Positions 1 through 7,056 of a stretch of DNA of 24,364 bases are shown in pieces. A program made the translations under genes and the position numbers. The DNA comes from Bacilli bacterium (lineage in GTDB: Bacteria; Bacillota_I; Bacilli_A; RF39; UBA660). How positions within the stretch are numbered: position 1 is the stretch's first letter; each line of letters opens with the position of its first letter. The notes below the pieces were generated by a model. That model was not told where the DNA came from and did no database searches. It saw nothing but the letters and a program-made list of their open reading frames with translations. The stretch is from positions 1 to 24,364 of the forward strand of contig JAFYEA010000029.1 in NCBI GenBank assembly GCA_017544525.1. The letters run 5' to 3'.

Positions 1-183
1 AATTTGATTTTGCCCTAGTGAATAATCATATCTTTCAAATCTCAATTTTGTATTTCCAAATTTGATTGTATATAATGTATTTTCATCATCTGGATATTCT
101 CTATTTAAAAATAAAAATATACCTCCAGTAATTAATAATAAAATAATTAAAATCGAAACAATTATTATAATTTTCTTTTTCAT
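1..183 (-). CDS. Membrane-anchored small protein, 3' end beyond the window
   Basis: The first 61 codons of a gene that runs off the left edge are visible. It starts at ATG 183-181, preceded by AGGAG at good spacing; that site overlaps the stop of the gene before it. The peptide opens with MKKKIIIIVS and one hydrophobic helix (about residues 4-26), followed by a polar outside segment rich in Asp, Asn and Tyr. This looks like a membrane anchor or uncleaved signal with an extracellular domain. The gene lies 13 nt downstream of the 196-642 gene, which has a similar N-terminus, so the two are probably co-transcribed. No family is recognised from the visible part. Confidence 0.7.
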   Translation of the reverse strand, partial: MKKKIIIIVSILIILLLITGGIFLFLNREYPDDENTLYTIKFGNTKLRFERYDYSLGQNQI

Positions 184-195
184 AATCAAATCTCC

Positions 196-642
196 TTAAT
201 TTCCCCAGTCTATATATCCTTTATCTTTATAATCCTTACACTTTAAATATATCTTATATGCTGTAGAACAATTTTTTTGATGATCTTGTGGATCTTCATA
301 ATTTGTTTGAATAACAACATAAACATCACAATAATTTTCTCTATCTACATCAAACAACTCTTCTTTTTTTATGTAACCATTACTAATTAAGAACGAAGAA
401 TTGTAATGCGTACCACTTTTATTAGAATTATCATCAAAAGTATCTGTAATAGGACAGTTTGGATACATAGCTTTAATATTCCATTCTACTGCTTTTTTAG
501 TACTTTCTTTAATTTCTAAATATCTTGCATTATTATTTCTTATTTCGTTTTTTAAATTTTCATTATGTTTTAGAACTACGAGTATTATAGCTAATATAAC
601 TACTAAAGCTATAGAAACAAATATAATAATTTTCTTCTTCAC
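196..642 (-). CDS. Membrane-anchored, pseudopilin-like hypothetical protein
   Basis: A small protein with a single N-terminal membrane helix (VKKKIIIFVS onward, about 20 hydrophobic residues). A helical stretch rich in Asn, Glu and Lys follows, then an extracytoplasmic domain with four Cys residues (in the contexts YPNCP, NYCDV, KNCST and LKCKD), ending in KGYIDWGN. A long N-terminal hydrophobic helix with a small Cys-containing globular tail resembles pilin-like or pseudopilin-like proteins; that is a shape argument only. An ATG in the same frame lies at 657, but an SD-like AGGGGTGAT overlaps it and sits just before GTG 642-640, and an extended -10 lies at 662-670. Transcription would then start near 655, so I chose the GTG start (148 aa). 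Probably co-transcribed with the gene at 1-183. Confidence 0.72.
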   Translation of the reverse strand: MKKKIIIFVSIALVVILAIILVVLKHNENLKNEIRNNNARYLEIKESTKKAVEWNIKAMYPNCPITDTFDDNSNKSGTHYNSSFLISNGYIKKEELFDVDRENYCDVYVVIQTNYEDPQDHQKNCSTAYKIYLKCKDYKDKGYIDWGN

Positions 643-661
643 AGAATCACCCCTCATAAAT

Positions 662-670
662 ATTATATCA
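662..670 (-). promoter_or_regulatory. Extended -10 promoter for the 196-642 gene
   Basis: The minus strand reads TGATATAAT, a perfect extended -10 (TGN-TATAAT). No good -35 is seen, as is usual for extended -10 promoters. The predicted transcription start near 655 leaves just enough leader for the GGGGTGAT ribosome site used by the GTG start at 642. Confidence 0.55.
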
Positions 671-724
671 TATATTTCTATATTTTAATTACATCGTAAT
701 ATTACTATTTTCCGAACAAGAGAA

Positions 725-1192
725 TTAGCTATATAGATTATAGTTTAATTTCCATTCAATATATTCTTGATCTGATATTTCACCTTTCATTCTTCTTTCT
801 CTCATTTCTCCCCATTCTTCTAATCCTCTTATAATATCCTCATTGTAGTATGTCTTTTTCATAGCATCTTTATCGAAGATATATTCACTATAAGGACATA
901 GTTCTTCTTCCCACATATGGTAATAAATAACTTCATTTGGGTCTACAAAATTATACTTTCTTATTGCATAGTTACTTACATCAAATAATTCTGCTAATTC
1001 TTCTAATCTTTCTGGTTGTGGTTCTCTAGCATTTCTTTCATATTTATCTATGCTGTCTGTTGGCTTTTCACCTCCTAACTCTAAAAATTCTGCTACATTT
1101 GGCTTAGACATATATCTAAGCTTCCTTACAAATTTTAGTCTTGCTCCTTGACTAAGATTCTCCAATTCAGGTTTAAAAAAATAATTTTTCAT
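725..1192 (-). CDS. XRE-family helix-turn-helix transcriptional regulator
   Basis: A 155-residue protein. About residues 15-80 have the layout of an XRE/Cro-type helix-turn-helix domain: GARLKFVRKLR, a recognition region ending in SIDKYERNAREPQ, then the PERLEELAELFDVS helix typical of these repressors. The C-terminal half (about 85-155) is acidic and aromatic-rich (YYHMWEEELCPY, EYIEWKLNY); it may serve oligomerisation or ligand sensing, but I do not recognise it. The start has a strong AGGAGG site. A terminator-like hairpin lies only about 40 nt upstream, so expression may depend on read-through or attenuation in the leader. Targets are unknown; the two small membrane-protein genes downstream are candidates. 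Confidence 0.8.
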   Translation of the reverse strand: MKNYFFKPELENLSQGARLKFVRKLRYMSKPNVAEFLELGGEKPTDSIDKYERNAREPQPERLEELAELFDVSNYAIRKYNFVDPNEVIYYHMWEEELCPYSEYIFDKDAMKKTYYNEDIIRGLEEWGEMRERRMKGEISDQEYIEWKLNYNLYS

Positions 1193-1225
1193 AAATATAC
1201 CTCCTATCTTATTTTTTTATTCCAT

Positions 1226-1251
1226 TAAAAAAGCTAGTACTTAATACTAGC
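1226..1251 (-). terminator. Terminator or attenuator hairpin upstream of the XRE regulator
   Basis: A perfect 7-bp stem GCTAGTA/TACTAGC with a 5-nt loop, followed on the minus strand by six U. It lies downstream of the ppdK terminator and about 40 nt upstream of the regulator start, so it may attenuate a leader transcript rather than end a gene. Confidence 0.65.
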
Positions 1252-1419
1252 CAACTCCTTTTTATTCTTTTTAACTTTTGTTCTTCATATTTGGACTACA
1301 AGAAAAGCCACCCAAGTTTTATTGTTACTATACTATGCCATTTAGAACCACCTCCATTCTTATTTTTTAATATTTTTATCCTAATTTTCAAAATGCTAGT
1401 AAACCCTTTTAATTCCAAC
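1252..1419 (-). promoter_or_regulatory. Untranslated leader region with a strong SD and a two-codon minigene
   Basis: This stretch between the ppdK terminator and the hairpin at 1226-1251 holds no gene of normal size. On the minus strand it has a full SD (GGAGGTGG, near 1350) followed by ATG GCA TAG at 1342-1334. An overlapping frame encodes MEVVLNGIV (1357-1328). Possible weak promoter elements (TTTACT, and TTGAAA further on) lie upstream near 1390-1410. A strong ribosome site on a start-codon/stop minigene just before a terminator hairpin resembles a translational or attenuator leader for the XRE gene. This reading is inference. Confidence 0.25.
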
Positions 1420-1444
1420 AAAAAAAGAGTATTTCTACTCTTTT
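1420..1444 (-). terminator. ppdK terminator
   Basis: A 9-bp stem AAAAGAGTA/TACTCTTTT with a 4-nt loop, followed by a U tract on the minus strand. It lies 20 nt downstream of the ppdK stop codon. Confidence 0.8.
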
Positions 1445-1464
1445 AATTGGTACGTTTAAACGTC

Positions 1465-4089
1465 CTATTTTTGATGCGCCTTTATGGCCGCTTGTGCAGC
1501 AGCTAATCTAGCAATTGGAACTCTAAATGGACTACATGATACATAAGTAAGCCCTACTCTATGGCAGAAGTCTACACTTGATGGATCACCACCATGTTCT
1601 CCACAAATACCAAGTTTAATATTTGGTCTTGTTTTCTTACCTTTTTCAACAGCCATTTCAATTAGTTGCCCAACGCCTTCTTGATCTATTTTAGCAAATG
1701 GATCGCTTTCATAAATTTGTTTCTTATAGTAATCTCCTAAGAATTTACCAGCATCATCTCTTGAAAAACCAAATGTCATTTGAGTTAAGTCATTTGTTCC
1801 AAATGAGAAGAATTCTGCTTCTTCAGCAATCTTATCAGCTGTAACTGCTGCTCTTGGTATTTCAATCATAGTACCAATTTTATATTTTAATTTATAATTT
1901 TGTTCTTCAAAAACTTGATTAATTGTTTCTACAACTATGTTTTTAACATATTGAAGTTCTTTAACTTCTCCTACTAAAGGAATCATTATTTCTGGTTCAA
2001 CTTTTAATCCTGTCTTATCAACATTAATTGCAGCTTCAATAACAGCTCTAGTTTGCATTCTTGCAATTTCTGGATAAGTAACAGCAAGTCTACAACCTCT
2101 GTGACCCATCATTGGGTTGAATTCATGTAATGTAGCAATCTTTTCTTTTAATGCTTCAAAAGTCATTCCTAATTCTTTAGCAAGTGGTTTTATTTCTTCA
2201 TCAGTATGAGGAACAAATTCATGTAGAGGTGGATCTAAGAAACGAATTGTAACAGGATATCCTTTCATTTCCTTATATAATTCTTCAAAATCTCCTCTTT
2301 GCATTGGTAATAATTTAGCTAATGCTTTTTCTCTTTGTTCTTCTGTATCAGAAACTATCATTTGACGAATAGCAAATATTCTTTCCTCTTCGAAGAACAT
2401 ATGCTCTGTTCTACAAAGCCCAATTCCTTCGGCTCCAAATTTCATGGCTTGTCTTGCATCTCTTGGAGTATCAGCATTTGTTCTAACTCCTAATTTACGA
2501 GTTTGATCAGCCCATTTCATGAATGTTTCAAAGTCACCACTGATTTCTGGTTCAACTGTTTTAATTTTTTCACCATATACATTACCAGTAGTTCCATCTA
2601 TAGAAATGTAATCTCCTTCTTTAAATACTTTACCATCTTTTGTAGTTAATGTTTTCTTTTCCTCACTAATCGTTAGTTCACCACATCCAGATACACAACA
2701 TCTACCCATACCTCTAGCTACAACAGCAGCATGTGAAGTCATACCACCACGAATTGTTAAAATTCCACGTGCTAAGTTCATACCTTCAATATCTTCAGGA
2801 GATGTTTCTAATCTAACAAGTATTGTATCTTCTCCTCTTTTAGCAGCTTCAGTTACTTCTTCTGCAGTAAAATAAATTTTACCACATCCAGCACCTGGAG
2901 AAGCTGCTAAACCTGTAGCAATAACTTTTGCTTTTTTAAGCTCATTTTGATCAAAATTAGGATGTAATAATTGATCTAATGATTTTGGTTCAACTCTTAA
3001 TAGAGCTTCTTCCTTAGTAATCATCTTTTCATTATATAAATCAACTGCTATTTTTAATGCTGCAGCTGCAGTTCTTTTACCATTACGTGTTTGTAACATA
3101 AATAATTTACCATCTTCAATAGTAAATTCCATATCTTGCATATCTTTATAATGCTTTTCAAGAATTTCACAAGTTTTTACAAATTCTTTATATGCTTCTG
3201 GCAATGTTTCTTTTAATGTTTCGATTGATTTTGGAGTTCTAACGCCTGCAACAACATCTTCTCCTTGTGCATTCATTAAATATTCACCAAATAGTTTCTT
3301 TTCACCAGTAGCTGGATTTCTTGTAAATGCAACTCCTGTTCCACTATTATCATTTTTATTTCCATAAACCATTTCTTGAACATTAACAGCAGTACCCCAA
3401 CTAGATGGAATATCATTCATTCTTCTATAATAGATTGCTCTATCGTTATTCCAACTTCTAAATACAGCAGTTACTGCTTCAATCAATTGTTCTTTAGGAT
3501 CTTGTGGAAATTCAACACCAGATAATTCTTTATAAATATCTTTAAACTTAAATGCTAGTTCATACATATCTTCTGCATTTAAATCTGTATCAAATTTTGC
3601 CTTCTTTTCTTCTTTAAATTTATCTAAAACTCTTTCAAATGAGTTTTTAGAGTATCCTTTAACTACATCTGCAAACATCATAATGAATCTACGATATGAA
3701 TCATAAACAAATCTTTTGTTATTAGTTATTTTTGCAAATGATTCACAAACTTTATCATTAAGTCCTAAGTTTAGAACTGTGTCCATCATACCAGGCATAC
3801 TAGCTCTAGCACCACTTCTAACTGATACTAATAAAGGATTTTCTAAATCTCCCATTGTCTTACCAGTAAGTTTCTCTAATTTTTCTAATTTCTCATAGAT
3901 TTCTTCTACGATATCTTTACTGATTTTCTTACCTGCATCATAATATGCAGTACAAGCTTCAGTAGTAATAGTAAATCCTCTTGGAACTGGTAAACCTATA
4001 CTAGTCATTTCGGCTAGGTTAGCACCTTTACCACCAAGTAGATTTCTCATGTCTTTGTTACCTTCACTAAACATGTAAACATATTTCAT
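1465..4089 (-). CDS. ppdK: Pyruvate, phosphate dikinase
   Basis: A full-length (874 aa) pyruvate phosphate dikinase, which interconverts pyruvate + ATP + Pi with phosphoenolpyruvate + AMP + PPi in the cytosol. In anaerobic Bacillota it usually runs PPi-linked glycolysis or gluconeogenesis. Visible parts: N-terminal nucleotide-binding domain (GGKGANLAEM near 19-28, SVRSGARASMPGMMDT near 89-104, LQTRNGKRTAAA near 332), the swivelling phosphohistidine domain with GGMTSHAAVVARGMG (catalytic His453), and the C-terminal PEP/pyruvate barrel with GIGLCRTEHMF, GTNDLTQMTFGFSRDD and the Cys in GICGEHGG. It starts at ATG 4089 with an AGGAGA site. It has its own upstream promoter and a terminator, so it is monocistronic. 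No regulatory PDRP gene lies beside it in this window. Confidence 0.98.
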   Translation of the reverse strand: MKYVYMFSEGNKDMRNLLGGKGANLAEMTSIGLPVPRGFTITTEACTAYYDAGKKISKDIVEEIYEKLEKLEKLTGKTMGDLENPLLVSVRSGARASMPGMMDTVLNLGLNDKVCESFAKITNNKRFVYDSYRRFIMMFADVVKGYSKNSFERVLDKFKEEKKAKFDTDLNAEDMYELAFKFKDIYKELSGVEFPQDPKEQLIEAVTAVFRSWNNDRAIYYRRMNDIPSSWGTAVNVQEMVYGNKNDNSGTGVAFTRNPATGEKKLFGEYLMNAQGEDVVAGVRTPKSIETLKETLPEAYKEFVKTCEILEKHYKDMQDMEFTIEDGKLFMLQTRNGKRTAAAALKIAVDLYNEKMITKEEALLRVEPKSLDQLLHPNFDQNELKKAKVIATGLAASPGAGCGKIYFTAEEVTEAAKRGEDTILVRLETSPEDIEGMNLARGILTIRGGMTSHAAVVARGMGRCCVSGCGELTISEEKKTLTTKDGKVFKEGDYISIDGTTGNVYGEKIKTVEPEISGDFETFMKWADQTRKLGVRTNADTPRDARQAMKFGAEGIGLCRTEHMFFEEERIFAIRQMIVSDTEEQREKALAKLLPMQRGDFEELYKEMKGYPVTIRFLDPPLHEFVPHTDEEIKPLAKELGMTFEALKEKIATLHEFNPMMGHRGCRLAVTYPEIARMQTRAVIEAAINVDKTGLKVEPEIMIPLVGEVKELQYVKNIVVETINQVFEEQNYKLKYKIGTMIEIPRAAVTADKIAEEAEFFSFGTNDLTQMTFGFSRDDAGKFLGDYYKKQIYESDPFAKIDQEGVGQLIEMAVEKGKKTRPNIKLGICGEHGGDPSSVDFCHRVGLTYVSCSPFRVPIARLAAAQAAIKAHQK

Positions 4090-4140
4090 AAATTTACTTC
4101 TCCTTTCATGATTCCTTCTGTGTTTAACACCGACGTTAAT

Positions 4141-4149
4141 ATTATAACA
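4141..4149 (-). promoter_or_regulatory. Extended -10 promoter of ppdK
   Basis: The minus strand reads TGTTATAAT, an extended -10, about 50 nt upstream of the ppdK ATG; the predicted leader is about 45 nt. A TTGACA lies about 40 nt upstream, too far to pair with this -10. Confidence 0.5.
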
Positions 4150-4200
4150 TAACTAGAAAAAATAATGGTAGTTTTATTTTGCTATTTGTCAATTATTTAA

Positions 4201-4225
4201 TAAAAAAATGCAATTTCTTGCATTT
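4201..4225 (-). terminator. Terminator of the xer-tdk operon
   Basis: Stem ATGCAA/TTGCAT (extended by A-U pairs) with a 4-nt loop and a run of seven U on the minus strand. It starts right at the stop codon of the 4225-4728 gene. Confidence 0.82.
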
Positions 4226-4728
4226 TATCTATATAGAATTCTTTTAGGCCCTTCCTCACCTTTTACAACTACATCTTTTTCTTTTAGACCTTCTTTATAA
4301 ATTCTTTTACCACATACTAGACAAGTTCTATAATAACCCACTGCTCTACTTAATCCATCATCGTCATATTCTGTTTCAACTTTCTCAGATAATCTATGTC
4401 CTTCTATTTCACATATTTCTTTATTTAAATCATTTAATTGTGCCCACATATTTCTTTCAAGAGTTAATAAAGGTAATAATTGTTCTCTCAACCTTTCATA
4501 TTTTCCAATCAATAATTTTCTTTGGGTAAATAAGCTGTTTCTTTTAGATTCATCTCTTTCATTTAAATTAGGGAAATCATTATCAATACCAAAATCAGTA
4601 TCTTTTCTTTTTAATATTCCTGTTATATTCCAGGTTTCTTTAATACCATTTCTTCTCAAAAAATCAGCGATTCTCTGAATGTCTGCTTCCCTTTCTTCTT
4701 TTGTCTTTGCAATTTCAAATTCTTCCAT
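4225..4728 (-). CDS. Hypothetical protein with a zinc-ribbon-like Cys/His site
   Basis: A 167-residue cytoplasmic protein with no signal or membrane segment. The N-terminal two thirds are helical and highly charged (EEREADIQRIADFL; KLLIGKYERLREQLLPLL), compatible with a coiled coil. Near the C-terminus Cys106, His111, Cys136 and Cys139 (ICEIEGH ... CLVCGK) have the spacing of a zinc ribbon. It starts at an ATG with a perfect AAGGAGG site and follows tdk after 20 nt, as the last gene of the xer-tdk operon. I do not recognise the family. The zinc site is an inference from spacing, and a nucleic-acid-binding role would be a guess. Confidence 0.8.
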   Translation of the reverse strand: MEEFEIAKTKEEREADIQRIADFLRRNGIKETWNITGILKRKDTDFGIDNDFPNLNERDESKRNSLFTQRKLLIGKYERLREQLLPLLTLERNMWAQLNDLNKEICEIEGHRLSEKVETEYDDDGLSRAVGYYRTCLVCGKRIYKEGLKEKDVVVKGEEGPKRILYR

Positions 4729-4748
4729 AAAAACCTCCTTATTTAAAA

Positions 4749-5345
4749 TTACTCCATATTATCAACATCGATTTTTAACACTTTTTCTAAATAACATTTT
4801 CCACATAGTGACTCATATGTTATTTCATTTTCTCCATCTATCGCTACTTGAGCTCCACTTGAAGTGAATTCTCCATTTACTATTCTTGCATTAAACTTAG
4901 CTCTTTTTCCACATCTGCATATAGTATACAACTCTTCCATTACATCTGCAAGTTCAAAAAGTCTTAAACTTCCAGGAAATGATAATGTTTTAAAATCGGT
5001 CCTAAGACCATAACAAATAACAGCAACATCTTTTAATTTAGTAAACATAAACAAATCATCAACTTGATCTCTTGTTAAAAATTGTGATTCATCTACTAGT
5101 ATACAAGAAATATCTTTAGGTATTTTATTTAAATATTTTATTAGTTTTTCATCTTTATCTATCAAATGATCTACTTTTCTTTTTAAACCTATTCTTGTTA
5201 CTAATTTATTATCACCTTTAGTATCTATTTTTGGCTTTAGTATTAGTACTTTCATTCCTCTTTCTTCATAATTATGTGCTACTTGTAATAATAAAGTTGT
5301 CTTACCTGAATTCATAGCTCCATACCTATAATATAATTTACTCAC
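4749..5345 (-). CDS. tdk: Thymidine kinase (type II)
   Basis: A 198-residue thymidine kinase, which phosphorylates thymidine to dTMP with ATP in the salvage pathway. Visible signatures: P-loop GAMNSGKT (9-16), Walker B with the catalytic glutamate in ILVDESQFL (Glu86), the substrate 'lasso' region around YGLRTDFKTLSFPGSLRLFELAD, and the structural zinc cysteines Cys143, Cys145, Cys181 and Cys184 (CRCGK ... CGKC). The length is typical of the bacterial family. Its start overlaps the end of the upstream recombinase gene by 8 nt, which indicates translational coupling. The next gene follows after 20 nt. Confidence 0.97.
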   Translation of the reverse strand: MSKLYYRYGAMNSGKTTLLLQVAHNYEERGMKVLILKPKIDTKGDNKLVTRIGLKRKVDHLIDKDEKLIKYLNKIPKDISCILVDESQFLTRDQVDDLFMFTKLKDVAVICYGLRTDFKTLSFPGSLRLFELADVMEELYTICRCGKRAKFNARIVNGEFTSSGAQVAIDGENEITYESLCGKCYLEKVLKIDVDNME

Positions 5346-6231
5346 CTTTATCCCTCCTTGGAAAACAATTATAATAAACTTCTTTCAATCTCTCATTGGT
5401 AACATGTGTATATACTTCTGTTGTTCTTAAACTTGCGTGACCCAATAACTCTTGTACTATTTTAATATCACACCCATTATTTAACATATCAGTAGCAAAA
5501 GTATGTCTTAAAACATGTGGGGTAACATGTACTTTAACTGATAATCTTTTCATTATATTATCAATTATATATCTTACACCTCTATCAGTTATTCTTTCAT
5601 TATGTGCATTAGTAAACAAATATCCTTCTTTGTTTCTTTCATGAGTGGCCATATACTCCTTTAATACATCTTCTGCATATTCACCATAATATACTATTCT
5701 TTCTTTATTACCTTTTCCACAAACAACAATTCTTCTGTTATTAAAATCAATATCTTCATATTTTATATTGACAAGTTCACTAACTCTAACTCCAGTAGCA
5801 TATAACATTTCTATTATTAATCTATCTCTTATTCCATCACTATCTTTAGCTGATTCATTTAAAATATCTAACAAATCATTATAATATATGAATTTAGGAA
5901 GTTTTTTTTCTAACTTTGGATATACAATTTTTATTAAAGGATAATTTCTTTTATCTATATAATTATTTAAATATAAGAATTTATAAAAAGATTTAAATGT
6001 ACTGATTTTTCTTCTAACTGAAGATGAATTTTCTTTTTTGTCATTTAAAAAAGCAAGATAACTTCTTATATCATTTTCAGTTACTTTTATTAAATCTTTT
6101 TTTACGTATTCATAAAAATAATATAAATCACTTAAATATGAAATAATTGTATTCTCAGAATAATTTTTTGATTTAATAAAATTAGTAAAATCTTTAATTA
6201 CTTTTATATTATTAAACTCTTCCTTTTCCAT
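5338..6231 (-). CDS. Tyrosine site-specific recombinase, XerC/XerD type
   Basis: A 297-residue protein of XerC/XerD size and layout: an N-terminal SAM-like core-binding domain (about 1-100) and a C-terminal catalytic domain. The full catalytic set is present: Arg149 (TGVRVSEL), Lys173 (CGKGNKER), His239 and Arg242 (PHVLRHTFAT), His265 (LGHASLRTT) and Tyr274 (VYTHVT). Chromosome-dimer resolution at dif is the likely role; XerC and XerD cannot be told apart from this alone. There are no phage or integron genes nearby, which argues against a mobile integrase. The start is odd. No SD precedes ATG 6231, and a TATAAT box ends 6 nt before it, so the mRNA may be leaderless. It overlaps tdk by 8 nt. 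Confidence 0.93.
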   Translation of the reverse strand: MEKEEFNNIKVIKDFTNFIKSKNYSENTIISYLSDLYYFYEYVKKDLIKVTENDIRSYLAFLNDKKENSSSVRRKISTFKSFYKFLYLNNYIDKRNYPLIKIVYPKLEKKLPKFIYYNDLLDILNESAKDSDGIRDRLIIEMLYATGVRVSELVNIKYEDIDFNNRRIVVCGKGNKERIVYYGEYAEDVLKEYMATHERNKEGYLFTNAHNERITDRGVRYIIDNIMKRLSVKVHVTPHVLRHTFATDMLNNGCDIKIVQELLGHASLRTTEVYTHVTNERLKEVYYNCFPRRDKGE

Positions 6232-6237
6232 AATTTA

Positions 6238-6243
6238 ATTATA
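6238..6243 (-). promoter_or_regulatory. -10 box of the xer-tdk operon, giving a leaderless start
   Basis: TATAAT on the minus strand ends 6 nt before the ATG of the recombinase, placing transcription start at or next to that ATG. No clear -35 is seen; the expected place lies in the T-rich tail of the upstream terminator. Confidence 0.4.
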
Positions 6244-6260
6244 AAACAAAATAATCAAAA

Positions 6261-6286
6261 TAAAAAGAGGTACATATTAGTACCTC
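6261..6286 (-). terminator. Terminator between the GNAT gene and xer
   Basis: A perfect 7-bp stem GAGGTAC/GTACCTC with a 6-nt loop, followed by five U on the minus strand. Confidence 0.78.
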
Positions 6287-6288
6287 AA

Positions 6289-6326
6289 ATATATATTAAC
6301 ACACTTAAGTGTGGATAATATATTCT
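6289..6326. repeat. Perfect 14-bp palindrome with A/T arms
   Basis: CACACTTAAGTGTG at 6300-6313 is a perfect palindrome. After small internal mismatches, A/T arms (ATATATT / AATATAT) extend the dyad on both sides. It lies in the 3' region of the GNAT gene, just upstream of the terminator at 6261-6286. It could be an operator, an RNA hairpin in the GNAT 3' end or a recombination site. The rest of the 6232-6437 gap shows no gene. Confidence 0.5.
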
Positions 6327-6437
6327 ATGATAAAAATATTTTTTGTTTCATTTTTATAAACATTTAATTTTCTTACAATTATTTAGCATACCTAAATTCA
6401 TATTTAGTGCTATTATCTAAATAGAAACATATATTTA

Positions 6438-6974
6438 TTACAACTGCATTTCAGTTGATAAATAATCTGACAATAAGTCTTTTGATTCATTACCATATAA
6501 TTGATAAAATGATTTATTATCAACAAGTCTTAAATATTTTCCGGTTCTACTTGTCCCATAACATTTCATAAATTTTGAAAGTAGTTTTATAGATGCAATA
6601 TTATCACTTAAAGCACTAGCTACAAGAGGTGCATCACTTCTATTTTCAATCGCCGTTTCCATTAAGTTTTTTCCTATTCCTTGATTCCTAAATTCTTTTT
6701 TAACCACAATATCAGAAATGTAATAATAGTAGCTTGAATCTTTTAAATCATGCATATTATTACTTAATCTAATTAATGAAAAACCAACTATTTGACCATT
6801 TACAATTGCAACTATTAGATTAGTCCATTTATAATCTCTTTCAAATATATCAGGTACTTTTAATGTCCCACCATTTGTTGCCAAGTTTTCAGTAATTAAC
6901 GCTTTACATTTGTTAACAATATCTTCATAATCCAAAAGATCTTTTCTTAACAAATCAATATTTAATAATTGCAT
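6438..6974 (-). CDS. GNAT-family N-acetyltransferase
   Basis: An acetyl-CoA-dependent acetyltransferase of the GNAT fold; the substrate is unknown. The key sign is the acetyl-CoA loop in ISDIVVKKEFRNQGIGKNLM (motif A, R/Q-x-x-G-I/x-G), preceded by a beta strand ending VGFSLIRLS and followed by the SALSDNIASIKLLSKFM region typical of motif B. The reading frame also has GTG (6983) and ATG (6980) starts upstream. I chose ATG 6974 because a GGGTGAT ribosome site lies at the right distance from it and the promoter leaves little room further upstream (178 aa). Single gene, with its own promoter and a terminator at 6261-6286. Confidence 0.88.
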   Translation of the reverse strand: MQLLNIDLLRKDLLDYEDIVNKCKALITENLATNGGTLKVPDIFERDYKWTNLIVAIVNGQIVGFSLIRLSNNMHDLKDSSYYYYISDIVVKKEFRNQGIGKNLMETAIENRSDAPLVASALSDNIASIKLLSKFMKCYGTSRTGKYLRLVDNKSFYQLYGNESKDLLSDYLSTEMQL

Positions 6975-6993
6975 TTGCATCACCCTTATATTA

Positions 6994-7002
6994 ATTATAT
7001 CA
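6994..7002 (-). promoter_or_regulatory. Extended -10 promoter of the GNAT gene
   Basis: TGATATAAT on the minus strand, with a TTGATA 15 bp upstream (7015-7020). A second copy of TGATATAAT lies at 7035-7043, just after the comEC stop. The predicted start near 6987 gives a very short leader with the GGGTGAT ribosome site. Confidence 0.55.
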
Positions 7003-7056
7003 TTTTTTCTAATGTATCAAGAATCTTCAATATTATTATATCACAAAAGTCTATTC

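Noticed and set aside
1328..1357. Short peptide MEVVLNGIV as a type I toxin
   Set aside because: Too short, lacks a membrane-toxin composition and has no clear antisense partner; kept only as part of a possible leader.
5338..6231. Integrase of a mobile element
   Set aside because: The tyrosine recombinase has XerC/D size, is coupled to tdk, and no attachment repeats, tRNA or phage genes lie nearby.
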